Shown here: positions 42,141-50,992 of the stretch, piece after piece | How positions within the stretch are numbered: the first letter of the stretch is position 1 | Layout of the letters: every line of letters starts with the position of its first letter | NCBI GenBank assembly: GCA_963708095.1 | Contig: OY970182.1 | Coordinates: 2,232,001 to 2,296,000 of the forward strand | From: JAJZVS01 sp963708095 | GTDB lineage: Bacteria > Pseudomonadota > Alphaproteobacteria > Acetobacterales > Acetobacteraceae | Reading direction: 5' to 3' | DNA length: 64,000 nucleotides | Made by a program: the position numbers and the translations under genes | The notes under the pieces: model-generated | The model's input: the letters and a program-made list of their open reading frames with translations, nothing else | What the model was told of the DNA's origin: nothing | Databases searched by the model: none

Positions 42141-42145
42141 CTGGC

Positions 42146-42640
42146 ATGGCGCCCGCTTCCCGTTATGATCGAGTGATGACCACGTTGTTCCTCGAAGACC
42201 TCCAGGTCGGCCAGCGCTTCACCAGCGCGCGCGCGACGATCGACGCGGACGCGATCCGCGCCTTCGCCGCCGCCTGGGACCCGCAGCCGTTCCACCTGGA
42301 CGACGCGGCGGCCGCGGCCACCCTGTTCGGCGGCCTCGCGGCCAGTGGCTGGCACACCGCGGCACTGACCATGCGGCTGCTGGTCACGTCCGGCCTCCCG
42401 CTCGCCGGCGGCATCATCGGCTCGGGCGGCACGCTCGCCTGGGAACGGCCGGTGCGCCCCGGCGATACCCTGCATGTGACCTGCGAGGTGCTGGAGATCA
42501 CCCCTTCCCGCTCGCGTCCCGACCGCGGCACGGTCCGGGTGCGCTGCCTGACCGTGAACCAGAACGGCGAGACGGTGCAGAGCTTCACCCCGAAGCTCGT
42601 CGTGACCCGCCGTCCCGCCACGGAGGCCGCCGATGGCTGA
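42146..42640 (+). CDS. MaoC-family dehydratase
   Basis: A 164-residue hot-dog hydratase. I start at ATG 42146, which has AGGGAGA 5 bases upstream; ATG 42176 (MTTLFLEDLQVGQRF) is the alternative and matches the family start. AAWDPQPFHLDDAAAAATLF and ASGWHTAALTMRLLV are the catalytic hot-dog segment. It is closely similar to the gene at 18586-19002. Its 3' end overlaps the SDR gene by 8 bases. Confidence 0.88.
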   Translation: MAPASRYDRVMTTLFLEDLQVGQRFTSARATIDADAIRAFAAAWDPQPFHLDDAAAAATLFGGLAASGWHTAALTMRLLVTSGLPLAGGIIGSGGTLAWERPVRPGDTLHVTCEVLEITPSRSRPDRGTVRVRCLTVNQNGETVQSFTPKLVVTRRPATEAADG

Positions 42641-43394
42641 CACGTTGCTGGCCGGCGACACGGCCCTGGTCACCGGCGCCGCCTCCGGCATCGGCCGCGG
42701 CATCGCCCGCGCGCTGGCCGCCGAGGGCGCGCAGCTCGTACTGACCGACATCGACCCCGCCCGCGGCGGCGCGGTCGCCACCGAACTCGGTGCCGCCTTC
42801 CTTCCCGCCGATTTGTCGCACCCGGAAGCCGCACGACCGCTGTTCGAGGCCGCGCTCGCCGCCGCCGGCGGACGCCTCTCGCTGTTCGTCCACAGCGCCT
42901 CCCCGCGCCGGCCGGAGACGCAGCACTTGCTGGCGCTGACGGAGACCGAGTGGGACGCGATGGTCACGACCAACCTGCGCGCGGGTTTCGTGCTCGGCCA
43001 GGCGGCCGGGCGGCACATGATCGTGCAAGGGGTGCGCGGGCGGATGGTCTTCGTCACCTCGCTGCACGCCGAGACCCCGCGCAACCTGCCGCACTACAGC
43101 GCCGCCAAGGCCGGCGAGACGATGCTGGTCAAGGAACTGGCCCGCGCCCTCGGCCCGCACGGAATCCGGGTGAACGCGATCGCCCCGGGTGCCATCCCGG
43201 GCGGCGGGTTCTCGGCCGACATCGCCTCCCTGGAACGGATGATCCCCCTGCGCCGCACCGGCACGCCGGAGGATATCGCCGCAATGGCGGTCGCGCTCCT
43301 GTCCGACCGGTTCGCTGCCTATGTCACCGGTACCACGGTGGCGGTCGATGGTGGCCTGGCACTCTATAATTGGATTGCCCCGCCGGCGGACTGA
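42633..43394 (+). CDS. Short-chain dehydrogenase/reductase
   Basis: A 253-residue classical SDR: TGAASGIGRGIARAL, FVHSASPRR in place of the usual NNAG, the Ser in VFVTSLHAE, Tyr and Lys in YSAAKAGETMLVKEL, and INAIAPGAIPGGG. The C-terminus reads VTGTTVAVDGGLALYNW. It overlaps the MaoC gene, so the pair probably acts in one path on hydroxyacyl-CoA or a similar substrate. The HSAS variant departs from the usual NAG motif. Confidence 0.88.
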   Translation: MADTLLAGDTALVTGAASGIGRGIARALAAEGAQLVLTDIDPARGGAVATELGAAFLPADLSHPEAARPLFEAALAAAGGRLSLFVHSASPRRPETQHLLALTETEWDAMVTTNLRAGFVLGQAAGRHMIVQGVRGRMVFVTSLHAETPRNLPHYSAAKAGETMLVKELARALGPHGIRVNAIAPGAIPGGGFSADIASLERMIPLRRTGTPEDIAAMAVALLSDRFAAYVTGTTVAVDGGLALYNWIAPPAD

Positions 43395-43415
43395 CCGGCG
43401 GCGGCGCGGAGGACG

Positions 43416-44168
43416 ATGTCACACGAGCGCGCGCCCGATCCGGCCGAAGCCCTGCTGCGCCAGCAAGGAGTGGCATTGTGGCGGGAGATCGCCGAGCGCC
43501 TGCGCGCCGAAATCGCCGCCGGTACGCCCGCCGCCGGTGCGCGCCTGCCGTCCGAGGCCGAGCTCGCCTACCGCTTCGGCGTCAACCGCCACACCCTGCG
43601 CCGTGCGCTGGAGGAACTTGCGCGCGCCGGCCTGATCCGCATCGTCCAGGGCCGCGGCAGTTTCGTCTCCGAGGACGTGCTCGATTACACGATCGGGCCG
43701 CGCACCCGGTTCTCGGAATGGGTCCGCCGGCACAACAAGGAGCCCTCCGGCCAGGTGCTGCGGCTCGCTGAGGTGTCGGCCGAGCCGCCGGTGGCGCGCG
43801 GGCTCGGCATCGCCACGGGTGCGGCGGTGATCCTGCTCGAACGGCTGGGCTTCGCCGACGACCGGCCGGTGAGCCTGACGGCGCATCATTTCCCCGCCAC
43901 GCTCGGCCCCGGCCTGCTGGAGTCCCTGCGCACAGCCCCCAGCATCACCGAGGCGCTGGCCGCGACCGGCATCGCCGACTATCGCCGCGCGGTCACCCGT
44001 GTCACCGCACGCTTGCCGACGCCTGAGGAAGCCGCGCTGCTGCGCACGCCCCGCTCCCGCCCGCTGCTGGTGACGGAGAACGTCAACGTCGATGCCGCGG
44101 ATCGGGTGGTCGAGTTCGGCCTGGCGCGCTATCCCACCCCGCGCGTGCAAATCGTGTTCGAACCCTGA
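43416..44168 (+). CDS. phnF: GntR/UTRA-family regulator PhnF
   Basis: A 250-residue regulator of phosphonate genes. Residues 20-90 form the GntR winged helix (LWREIAERLRAEIAAGTPAAG, then FGVNRHTLRRALEELARAGL and VQGRGSFV). Residues 100-245 form the UTRA ligand domain (RTRFSEWVRRHNKEPSG and RPLLVTENVNVDAADRVVEF). It sits directly before phnM, as in C-P lyase clusters, but phnGHIJKL are not in this window. Confidence 0.9.
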   Translation: MSHERAPDPAEALLRQQGVALWREIAERLRAEIAAGTPAAGARLPSEAELAYRFGVNRHTLRRALEELARAGLIRIVQGRGSFVSEDVLDYTIGPRTRFSEWVRRHNKEPSGQVLRLAEVSAEPPVARGLGIATGAAVILLERLGFADDRPVSLTAHHFPATLGPGLLESLRTAPSITEALAATGIADYRRAVTRVTARLPTPEEAALLRTPRSRPLLVTENVNVDAADRVVEFGLARYPTPRVQIVFEP

Positions 44169-44179
44169 AGGTCCCCCCA

Positions 44180-45349
44180 ATGTCCGATCTTATTCTCACC
44201 GGCGGCGCGGTGCTGCTGCCTGCTGCGGGGCTGCGGCCCGTGGCGCTGACCGTCGCCGACGGGCGTATCGCGGCGGTCGATCGCGCCGGGTCCGGCCGGG
44301 AGGCGTCGGGGCGTCGGTTCGACGCCTCCGGCCTCTGGGTGCTACCCGGGGCGATCGATCTGCACGGGGACGCGTTCGAACGCCAGGTGCAGCCGCGTCC
44401 GGGTGTCGATTTCCCGATCCCGCTGGCGATCGCGGACACCGAGGCGCAGTTGCTCGCCAACGGCATCACTACCGCCTATCTCGGCGTGACCCTGTCGTGG
44501 GAACCCGGGCTGCGCGGGATCGAGACCTGGCGCACGCTGCTCGCCGCGCTGGCCGCGCACCGCGGACACTGCGACCTGCGGGTGCATCTGCGCTGGGAAG
44601 CCTACAACCTCGATGCGCTGGAGACGGCCGAGGCCGATATCCGCGCCGGACGGGTGCATCTGCTCGCGTTCAACGACCACACGCCGGCGATCCTGGAGAA
44701 GATGGGCGATCCCGCCACCGCGGCGAAATACACCGAGCGTGCCGGGGTGCGTCCGGACGCGTTCCGCGCGCTGGCGACGCAGGTCGCCACACGGGCGGCC
44801 GAGGTCCCGGCGGCCCAGGCGCGGCTGGCCGCGGCGGCGCAGGCGGCGGGCATCCCGCTCGCCAGCCATGACGATGCGACCGTGGCCGATCGCGTGCGCT
44901 TCCGCGACCTCGGCGCGCGCATCTGCGAATTCCCGATGGCCGAAGCGGTGGGCCAGGCGGCGCGGGACGCGGGCGACGCGGTGGCAATGGGCAGCCCGAA
45001 CGTGCTGCGCGGGAAGTCGCATCTCGGCTGGGCCTCGGCGGCGCGGCTGGCCGAAGCGGGCATCTGTTCGGTGCTGACGTCGGATTATTTCTACCCCGCG
45101 CTGCCGCGCGCGGCGCTGATCCTGGCCGGGCGCGGGGTGCTCGACCTGGAACGGGCGTGGGGGCTGATCTCGGCCGCGCCGGCGGCGGCGGCGGGGCTGG
45201 ACGATCGCGGCCTGATCGCCGAAGGGCGGCGGGCCGATCTGGTGGTGCTGGCGCCCGGGACGGCGGAGCGGCCGGCGCGGCTGGTGGCGACGATTGCCGG
45301 CGGTCGGATCGCCTGGATCGACGGCGAGGGTGCCTCCCGCCTCACGTGA
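44180..45349 (+). CDS. phnM: Ribose 1-methylphosphonate 5-triphosphate diphosphatase
   Basis: A 389-residue amidohydrolase-fold enzyme of the C-P lyase pathway, releasing diphosphate. The metal site begins at PGAIDLHGDAFERQVQPRPG (His62), with HLRWEAYN, HDDAT and LTSDYFYP further on. The length is normal. It starts 11 bases after phnF. The C-P lyase core genes are not adjacent, so the genes may be scattered in this genome or the enzyme reused. Confidence 0.93.
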   Translation: MSDLILTGGAVLLPAAGLRPVALTVADGRIAAVDRAGSGREASGRRFDASGLWVLPGAIDLHGDAFERQVQPRPGVDFPIPLAIADTEAQLLANGITTAYLGVTLSWEPGLRGIETWRTLLAALAAHRGHCDLRVHLRWEAYNLDALETAEADIRAGRVHLLAFNDHTPAILEKMGDPATAAKYTERAGVRPDAFRALATQVATRAAEVPAAQARLAAAAQAAGIPLASHDDATVADRVRFRDLGARICEFPMAEAVGQAARDAGDAVAMGSPNVLRGKSHLGWASAARLAEAGICSVLTSDYFYPALPRAALILAGRGVLDLERAWGLISAAPAAAAGLDDRGLIAEGRRADLVVLAPGTAERPARLVATIAGGRIAWIDGEGASRLT

Positions 45350-45416
45350 TCGTTGGTCGCATCGGGTAACGCCTTCGTGCACAGCGTGACGGCGCTGTTG
45401 GCCGGAGGACGCCGCT

Positions 45417-45680
45417 TTGCCCTGGAATCGCCTGTCTGTCTTCCGGGAGATTCCGTCGCGCTGCGCCCCCGGTGCGGCATTGCGCCTGGACCCCTTCGCG
45501 GGGCTTGTCGTGTTGGGCCTGTGCAGTTGTGCCGGCCCCGGCCCCACGCAGCCGGTGTCCGCGGCGGTGGCGGCGCCGCCGGCCTATGCCTCGCCCCAGA
45601 AGGTGGGTGACGTCTCCGCCGCGCTGAACGAAAGGCTCGACCACATGCTGGCGGCGCCGGCGACGCGCTCCGGACAATGA
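45417..45680 (+). CDS. Small lipoprotein, TTG start (paralogue A)
   Basis: An 87-residue protein read from TTG 45417, with GGAGG at 45404-45408, 8 bases upstream. The hydrophobic stretch LVVLGLCSCAG at residues 29-39 gives a lipobox-like LCSC. After it, PPAYASPQKVGDVSAALNER and LDHMLA closely parallel the gene at 45933 (AYASNGTIRSVSDALDQRL, LDLMLA). The pair therefore arose by duplication. Function is unknown. Confidence 0.6.
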   Translation: MPWNRLSVFREIPSRCAPGAALRLDPFAGLVVLGLCSCAGPGPTQPVSAAVAAPPAYASPQKVGDVSAALNERLDHMLAAPATRSGQ

Positions 45681-45932
45681 ACCGCGGCGGGCGCGCGACG
45701 GCGCCCGGCTGACTGTCCGGCCATGCGGGGACCTGGCGCGGAGCGGCGGGAGCGGCGGCCTGGACTCAGGTTGGCGCGGACCGGGCGTGGGGCGCGTCCC
45801 GGCGCGAGCGGGTTGCTCTCGTGCAGCGGGCCCGGTCTCGGACCGGGGCGATTTTCCCACATGCGGAACGGCGGTTAACCGTCCGGAAAGGTTTCCGGCG
45901 GAAGCTGCGGAGCGTCGCCACAGGAGGTCCCC

Positions 45933-46190
45933 ATGGATCGGTGCTCCGCACTTCCCGGCCGGCCCGCGCCCCGCAGGCGTGACCGGCCCGGATTGATCGG
46001 TCCGCTGGCATGTCTCGGGCTGCTGATCCTGAGCGGCTGCGCGGGGGAAAGTACGCCGCAGGCGGTGAACGCCGCGGCGCTGGCGCAGCGCGCCTATGCG
46101 AGCAACGGGACGATCCGTTCCGTGTCGGATGCGCTCGATCAACGGCTTGATCTGATGCTGGCGGTCCGGATGGCTGGCCTTCAGCCGTAG
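45933..46190 (+). CDS. Small lipoprotein (paralogue B)
   Basis: An 85-residue lipoprotein. A strong AGGAGG lies 6 bases upstream of ATG 45933. A basic N-terminus (PAPRRRDRPG) leads into LACLGLLILSGC, a clear lipobox. The mature domain of about 45 residues has AYASNGTIRSVSDALDQRLD. It is a diverged copy of the gene at 45417, in the same orientation, 252 bases downstream. The gap between them shows no gene. Confidence 0.65.
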   Translation: MDRCSALPGRPAPRRRDRPGLIGPLACLGLLILSGCAGESTPQAVNAAALAQRAYASNGTIRSVSDALDQRLDLMLAVRMAGLQP

Positions 46191-46354
46191 GGCGTCGGTC
46201 GGCGCGATCCGCCGAAGTGCCCGGATCTCAGATCTGTATCATTATTTGCTCTGTAGCCGAGAAAGACATGCAACATATCTAAATAGTGTTTTATCCCGCT
46301 ATTTTCGGTCTCCTGTCATGCAATCTGCCGAGGATGCGTCGGTTGCGGTTACAC

Positions 46355-46384
46355 TTGACTCTCGAGTTGCATAAACTTTATATT
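46355..46384 (+). promoter_or_regulatory. Sigma-70-like promoter of the choice-of-anchor A gene
   Basis: TTGACT at 46355-46360 and TATATT at 46379-46384 are separated by 18 bases. The start of transcription would fall near 46391, giving a leader of about 20 bases before the ATG at 46411. The surrounding 46191-46410 gap is AT-rich compared with the rest of the window. Confidence 0.5.
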
Positions 46385-46410
46385 TGTATTCTCAATTTGT
46401 GGATGTTCCT

Positions 46411-47568
46411 ATGCGCTCGCTCCTTGCCGCCGGCTCCGCTCTGTGCCTCTCTCTCCTTCTCGCCGCCCCTCCGGCCAGAGCCGCCCTGACGGCGTCGGAG
46501 CTTGCGCTGGACGAAGGGGTGTTCAATCAGTTCAACGTCGTCACATTCGGCGACTACACCGCCAATAACGAGACGGAAGGGCGGGTTGCCGTCGGCGGGA
46601 ATTTCTCCGGCGGGGATCACAACATCTGCTTCAACGGTTGCAGCGGCGAAACCGCCCCGATCGGCGGCGTGACCTATGGCGCGCTGAACGTCTGGGGCAA
46701 CGTGAGCGGCGGGGCCAACGCCGGCAGTTCAGGGGCCGATTTTTACATCCAGGGCAACAATGCCGGCGGCAGTACGCTCCAGATGCAGGGCGACGGCGGC
46801 GTGAATATCGCCGGGACCAACAACGGCACGATCTCCAGCCCCCGCTTCATCAATACCGGTGCCTCCAGCGCAGGCAACACGTCGAATCTCAATGGCGCGC
46901 CGGTCAACACCAACCAGCCGACGACGACCACTTTCCCCTTCGCCACCACGATTCCGTTCCGGAGCGCGCTCAACGATCTCGCTTCCAGCATTGCCCTGGA
47001 CGCGGCGGCGACCACGCCGCAGACCCTGGGCGCCAACGGGAACAACACGCTCGTCACCGCAACCGCGGCGTCAGGCAACTACAACGGCAAGCGGTACGGG
47101 TTCATCACCACCACGATGGCCGACCTGGCCTCGCAGCAGAATTTCCAGGGCATCAACACCAACGGCCTCGACACCGTGTTCGTGGTCGTGACCGGGACAT
47201 CGACAGACGGCTTGCCGAACATGAATTCCAATTATAACGAAACGAACGTGATCTGGGACTTCGTGGATGCCACCACGCTGAACTTCGCCGGCAGCTGGTA
47301 CGGCCAGATCCTGGCCCCGGACGCCACCGTGTCCAACCCAAGCGGCCAGTTGACCGGCGCGGTCATTGCCAACTCGATCATCCAGGGCGGCGAAATCCAC
47401 CAGGAAACCGGCGACTACTTCCTGCCCACCGGCGCCCTGAGCGGCCTGCCCACCACGACCGTCAGCCAGAGTTCGCCCGTCGCGGAACCTTCGACGCTCG
47501 CCGTGCTTTTCGTCGGCGTCTTCGGTCTCGCGTTTGCGCGGCGCAAAGCCGCCCGCGCCACCGCCTGA
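46411..47568 (+). CDS. Choice-of-anchor A family exported protein with PEP-CTERM
   Basis: A 385-residue secreted protein. Residues 1-24 are a signal peptide ending ARA. The choice-of-anchor A domain begins ALDEGVFNQFNVVTFGDY and contains TEGRVAVGGNFSGGDHN and the VIWDFVDATTLNFAGSWYG segment. The C-terminus AEPSTLAVLFVGVFGLAFA plus RRKAARA is a PEP-CTERM signal, read by an exosortase (EpsH family) that would be encoded elsewhere. It probably anchors to or is released into surface polymer. It is preceded by its own promoter and stands alone. The beta-rich, Asn/Gly-rich composition fits a surface adhesin. Confidence 0.9.
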   Translation: MRSLLAAGSALCLSLLLAAPPARAALTASELALDEGVFNQFNVVTFGDYTANNETEGRVAVGGNFSGGDHNICFNGCSGETAPIGGVTYGALNVWGNVSGGANAGSSGADFYIQGNNAGGSTLQMQGDGGVNIAGTNNGTISSPRFINTGASSAGNTSNLNGAPVNTNQPTTTTFPFATTIPFRSALNDLASSIALDAAATTPQTLGANGNNTLVTATAASGNYNGKRYGFITTTMADLASQQNFQGINTNGLDTVFVVVTGTSTDGLPNMNSNYNETNVIWDFVDATTLNFAGSWYGQILAPDATVSNPSGQLTGAVIANSIIQGGEIHQETGDYFLPTGALSGLPTTTVSQSSPVAEPSTLAVLFVGVFGLAFARRKAARATA

Positions 47569-47586
47569 GGCGAGAGTTCGACACAG

Positions 47587-47605
47587 GAAGGCCCCAGGGG
47601 CCTTC
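47587..47605. terminator. Hairpin between convergent genes
   Basis: GAAGGCCCC and GGGGCCTTC form a strong stem between the surface-protein gene and mtnP. No T run follows on the plus strand. It may stop both transcripts. Confidence 0.5.
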
Positions 47606-47612
47606 TGACGCG

Positions 47613-48548
47613 CTAGCCCGCCAGCACCCGTCCCGCCACCGCGTCCAGCCGGGCCAACGCTGCCGGATCGCGCATGTGGGTCGCCGTAATGATCGCATTA
47701 TCCAGCGCCCGGTCGCAGCCGCAAGGGCAAGGGCCCCGCGCCCGGCCCAGGGCCGGCACCGCGGCGCGGACCAGGTTGCGCGCCCGGTCGGCGTTCTCCA
47801 GCAGCACTTTGACCACCGCTTCCACCGTGACCGCGTCGTGGTCTGGGTGCCAGCAGTCGAAATCCGTCACCATCGCCACGGTGGCGTAGCAAAGCTCGGC
47901 TTCGCGGGCGAGCTTGGCCTCCGGCATATTGGTCATGCCGATCACACTGGCGCCCCAGCTTCGGTAGAGCGCGCTTTCCGCCTTGGTGGAGAACTGCGGC
48001 CCCTCCATCACCAGGTAGGTCCCGCCGCGACGCACCGGCAGGCCGAGGGTCCGCGCCGCCGCCTCCAGGCCGTCGCCCAATCGCGCGCAGACCGGGTGTG
48101 CCATGGAGACGTGGGCGACCACACCATCACCGAAGAAGCTCTTTTCGCGGGCGAAGCTGCGGTCGATGAACTGATCGACAATCACGAACTGCCCGGGCGG
48201 CAGGTCTGCCTGCAAGCTGCCGACCGCCGACAGGGAAATGACGTCGGTGACTCCCGAGCGCTTCAGCGCGTCGATATTCGCCCGGTAGTTCAGATGGGTG
48301 GGCGACAACGGATGCCCCCGCCCGTGGCGCGGCAGGAACACGCAGCGCACGTCGCCCACCCGCCCGAACAGCAACGAATCGGACGGTTGGCCCCAGGGTG
48401 TGGCAACCTGGCGCCAGGTTTTCTCCTCCAGCCCCTCGATATCATAGAGGCCGGAGCCGCCGACGATGCCGATGACCGGTTCCACCGGGGCGCCGATGAC
48501 CGGCTCCACCCGGGCCGAGCCGCCGGCGATCACACCCCCCGGGGTCAA
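47613..48548 (-). CDS. mtnP: S-methyl-5'-thioadenosine phosphorylase
   Basis: A 311-residue purine-nucleoside phosphorylase of the MTA type, salvaging methionine and adenine from MTA. PVIGIVGGSGLYDIEGLEEK opens the fold. FLPRHGRGHPLSPTHLNYRA and GTYLVMEGPQFSTKAESALY give the phosphate and base sites, and IGMTNMPEAKLAREAELCYA follows. CPCGCD near the C-terminus is usual for bacterial members. About 22 extra residues precede the fold start. It begins 10 bases after the petC stop and is probably co-transcribed. Confidence 0.93.
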   Translation of the reverse strand: MTPGGVIAGGSARVEPVIGAPVEPVIGIVGGSGLYDIEGLEEKTWRQVATPWGQPSDSLLFGRVGDVRCVFLPRHGRGHPLSPTHLNYRANIDALKRSGVTDVISLSAVGSLQADLPPGQFVIVDQFIDRSFAREKSFFGDGVVAHVSMAHPVCARLGDGLEAAARTLGLPVRRGGTYLVMEGPQFSTKAESALYRSWGASVIGMTNMPEAKLAREAELCYATVAMVTDFDCWHPDHDAVTVEAVVKVLLENADRARNLVRAAVPALGRARGPCPCGCDRALDNAIITATHMRDPAALARLDAVAGRVLAG

Positions 48549-48558
48549 CGCGCGCCGC

Positions 48559-49329
48559 TCAATGCACGTCGGCCCAGACCTTGCGCTTCAGTGCGTAGGT
48601 CAGCCCGGTGAGCAGCAGCAGGAACAGCACGACCCGCACGCCCATCTGCTTGCGCTGGACCATTTCCGGATTGGCGGTCCATTGCAGGAACGTCACCACA
48701 TCATGCGCCATCTGCGGCACGGTTGCCTTGGTACCGTCGGCATAGGTCACCAGCCCGTCGTGCAGCGGCGGCGGCATCGCGATCAGATGGCCGGGGAAAT
48801 ACGCGTTGTAGTACTTGCCGGCCGGCACCTCGAAGCCCGCCGGCGGCGTCACGAACCCGGTCAGGATGCCATAGACGTAGTTAGGCCCTCCGTCCCGCGC
48901 GTTCACGATCAGGGACAGGTCCGGCGGCAGGGCGCCGTTCAGCGCCGCCCGCGCCGCTTCCTCGTTCGGGAAGGGGGAGCGGAACTGGCTCGCCGGAGTA
49001 GCCGGCCCGGTCACCGGCTCGCCCTGGCTGTTGACCCCCTGCGGCACCGTCACCGACGCGGCGATCGCCTTGATCTGCGCCGGGGTCAGGCCGATCCCGG
49101 CCAGATCCCGGTAGTGCATCTGGTGCATCGCGTGGCAGTTGGAGCAGACGTTGAGATAGACCCAGAAGCCGCGCTGCGCGGCGGCCTCATTAACGCCGCC
49201 GAACAGGCCGGAGAAGCTCCACTGCTCGTTCGGCAGCGGCGGGGTTCCGGCGTCCTGCGCCAGCGCCGGCCCGGCAGCGACCATGCCGAACAGCGCGGCG
49301 AACAGCAGCGAACGGAGCGCGCGCATCAT
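48559..49329 (-). CDS. petC: Cytochrome c1 of the bc1 complex
   Basis: A 256-residue exported haem protein. The signal peptide ends ALAQ at residue 25. The haem motif is VCSNCHAMHQ (Cys62, Cys65, His66), and the sixth ligand is the Met in GHLIAMPPPL. One membrane anchor is at the C-terminus (GVRVVLFLLLLTGLTYALKR). The start overlaps the petB stop (ATGA). Together with cytochrome b it carries electrons from quinol to cytochrome c. Confidence 0.95.
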   Translation of the reverse strand: MMRALRSLLFAALFGMVAAGPALAQDAGTPPLPNEQWSFSGLFGGVNEAAAQRGFWVYLNVCSNCHAMHQMHYRDLAGIGLTPAQIKAIAASVTVPQGVNSQGEPVTGPATPASQFRSPFPNEEAARAALNGALPPDLSLIVNARDGGPNYVYGILTGFVTPPAGFEVPAGKYYNAYFPGHLIAMPPPLHDGLVTYADGTKATVPQMAHDVVTFLQWTANPEMVQRKQMGVRVVLFLLLLTGLTYALKRKVWADVH

Positions 49330-50597
49330 GCCGTCTCCATCGGCTTGGCTGCGGCGCCGCTGGGAAGCGGTCCGCCCCCCTTGCCCAGCACCGCGCGGCT
49401 GATGCTTTCCGGCAGCGGCAGCGGGCGCTCGATCACGCCGAGCAGCGGCATCAGCACCAGGAAATGGAAGAAGTAGTAGATCGTGCACAACCGCCCGAGC
49501 GGCACCCAGAAGCCCAGCGGCTTGTGCGCGCCGACCACGCCGAGCACCACGGTCGCCAGGACCCACAGCCAGATCACCTGCCGGTAGATCGGCCGGAACC
49601 GCGCGCTGCGCACCCGGGAGGTATCGAGCCAGGGCAGGACGAACAGCACCAGGATGGAGCCGAACATGCAGCACACGCCGCCGAGCTTGTTCGGCACCGA
49701 GCGCAGGATGGCGTAGAACGGCAGGAAGTACCACTCCGGCACGATGTCGTTCGGCGTCTGCAGCGGGTTAGCGTGGATGAAGTTGTTCGGGTCCGCCAGC
49801 AGGTTCGGCGCGAAGAACACCAAGAACGCCCAGAACGCGAGGAAGGCGCAGACGCCGACGCTGTCCTTGGTCGTGTAGTAGGGATGGAATGGCACCGTAT
49901 CCTGCGGGCTCTTCACGTCGATGCCGAGAGGGTTGTTCGACCCCGTGATGTGCAGCGCCCAGACGTGCAGGAACACCACCGCCACGATGATGAATGGCAG
50001 CAGGTAGTGCAGCGAGAAGAATTGGTTGAGCGTCGGGTTGGCGACGCTGAACCCGCCCCACAGCCAGGTGACGATGCCGTGACCGACGACGGGGAAGGCC
50101 GAGAACAGGTTGGTGATGACGGTGGCGCCCCAGTACGACATCTGCCCCCAGGGCAGCACATAGCCCATGAAGGCGGTCGCCATCATCAACAGCAGGATCA
50201 CGACCCCCAGAATCCACAGCATCTCGCGCGGCGCCTTGTAGGAGCCGTAGTACATGCCGCGGAAAATATGGATGAAGGTGACGATGAAGAACATCGACGC
50301 ACCGTTCTGGTGCACGTAGCGGATCAGCCAGCCGTAGTTGACGTCCCGCATGATGTGCTGCACCGAATCGAACGCGAGCGCGGTGTTCGGCTGGTAGTTC
50401 ATCGCCAGGAAAATGCCCGTGGCCATCATGATGACCAGGGTCACCACCGCCAGCGCGCCGAAGTTCCAGAAATAGTTGAAGTTCTTCGGCGTCGGGAACG
50501 CCGCGTACTCCTTGTAGAACAGCGACGGGATCGGCAGGCGACTGTCGATCCAGTTGAGCAGCGGGTTCTCGAATTCGCTCTTGTGCAGACCGGCCAT
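49326..50597 (-). CDS. petB: Cytochrome b of the bc1 complex
   Basis: A 423-residue full-length membrane cytochrome b. The haem ligands are His96/His110 and His197/His211 (each 14 apart). PEWYFLPFYAILR is the Qo-site PEWY motif. Length matches bacterial fused-type cytochrome b with a C-terminal part. The normally preceding petA gene, for the Rieske protein, is absent: the next 400 bases upstream hold no gene and hemF runs away divergently. Confidence 0.96.
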   Translation of the reverse strand: MAGLHKSEFENPLLNWIDSRLPIPSLFYKEYAAFPTPKNFNYFWNFGALAVVTLVIMMATGIFLAMNYQPNTALAFDSVQHIMRDVNYGWLIRYVHQNGASMFFIVTFIHIFRGMYYGSYKAPREMLWILGVVILLLMMATAFMGYVLPWGQMSYWGATVITNLFSAFPVVGHGIVTWLWGGFSVANPTLNQFFSLHYLLPFIIVAVVFLHVWALHITGSNNPLGIDVKSPQDTVPFHPYYTTKDSVGVCAFLAFWAFLVFFAPNLLADPNNFIHANPLQTPNDIVPEWYFLPFYAILRSVPNKLGGVCCMFGSILVLFVLPWLDTSRVRSARFRPIYRQVIWLWVLATVVLGVVGAHKPLGFWVPLGRLCTIYYFFHFLVLMPLLGVIERPLPLPESISRAVLGKGGGPLPSGAAAKPMETA

Positions 50598-50992
50598 AGG
50601 GGATCCTCGTGACGAAACAGACCGGCCTCAGCCGATGCGGAAATCCTGAGCGGGCGGGGCGGGGACGGGCCAAACGGGAGCGGGGGGGGCACCGAAGCGC
50701 GCGCCGGCGGCGCGCTGGCAGGGATGCGCCGTCATCGCGACGGCGCCAGGCGGCTTGGGCATCGGTCCCCTCGATCCTGTTGTCGTTCCCCGGAGACCGC
50801 ACGCCGGCGCGCCGGTGCGCGGTCCGGCCGCGGGCGGCTCATATTAGGAAGTCTCGTTCGCCCCTGCAACACACCGCGGCCCCGGGCTAGACTGTCCGCC
50901 CGACCCGGACAAGCCCCTCCGGGCAGCGCCGCAACCGACGAGCCACCATCTATCCGGCGTGTGCCCCCGGGACCGAAGGAGACGCCCCGCCG
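50598..50992. other. Divergent gap between petB and hemF
   Basis: 395 bases with no gene. I looked for a Rieske gene (CTHLGC or CPCHGS motifs) in all frames by eye and found none. The gap must contain the promoters for petBC and hemF. No clear -35/-10 pair was identified. Confidence 0.55.

Noticed and set aside
50598..50992. Rieske protein gene in the petB-hemF gap
   Set aside because: No Cys-His cluster motifs are visible in any frame; the frames there are short and Arg/Pro-rich.
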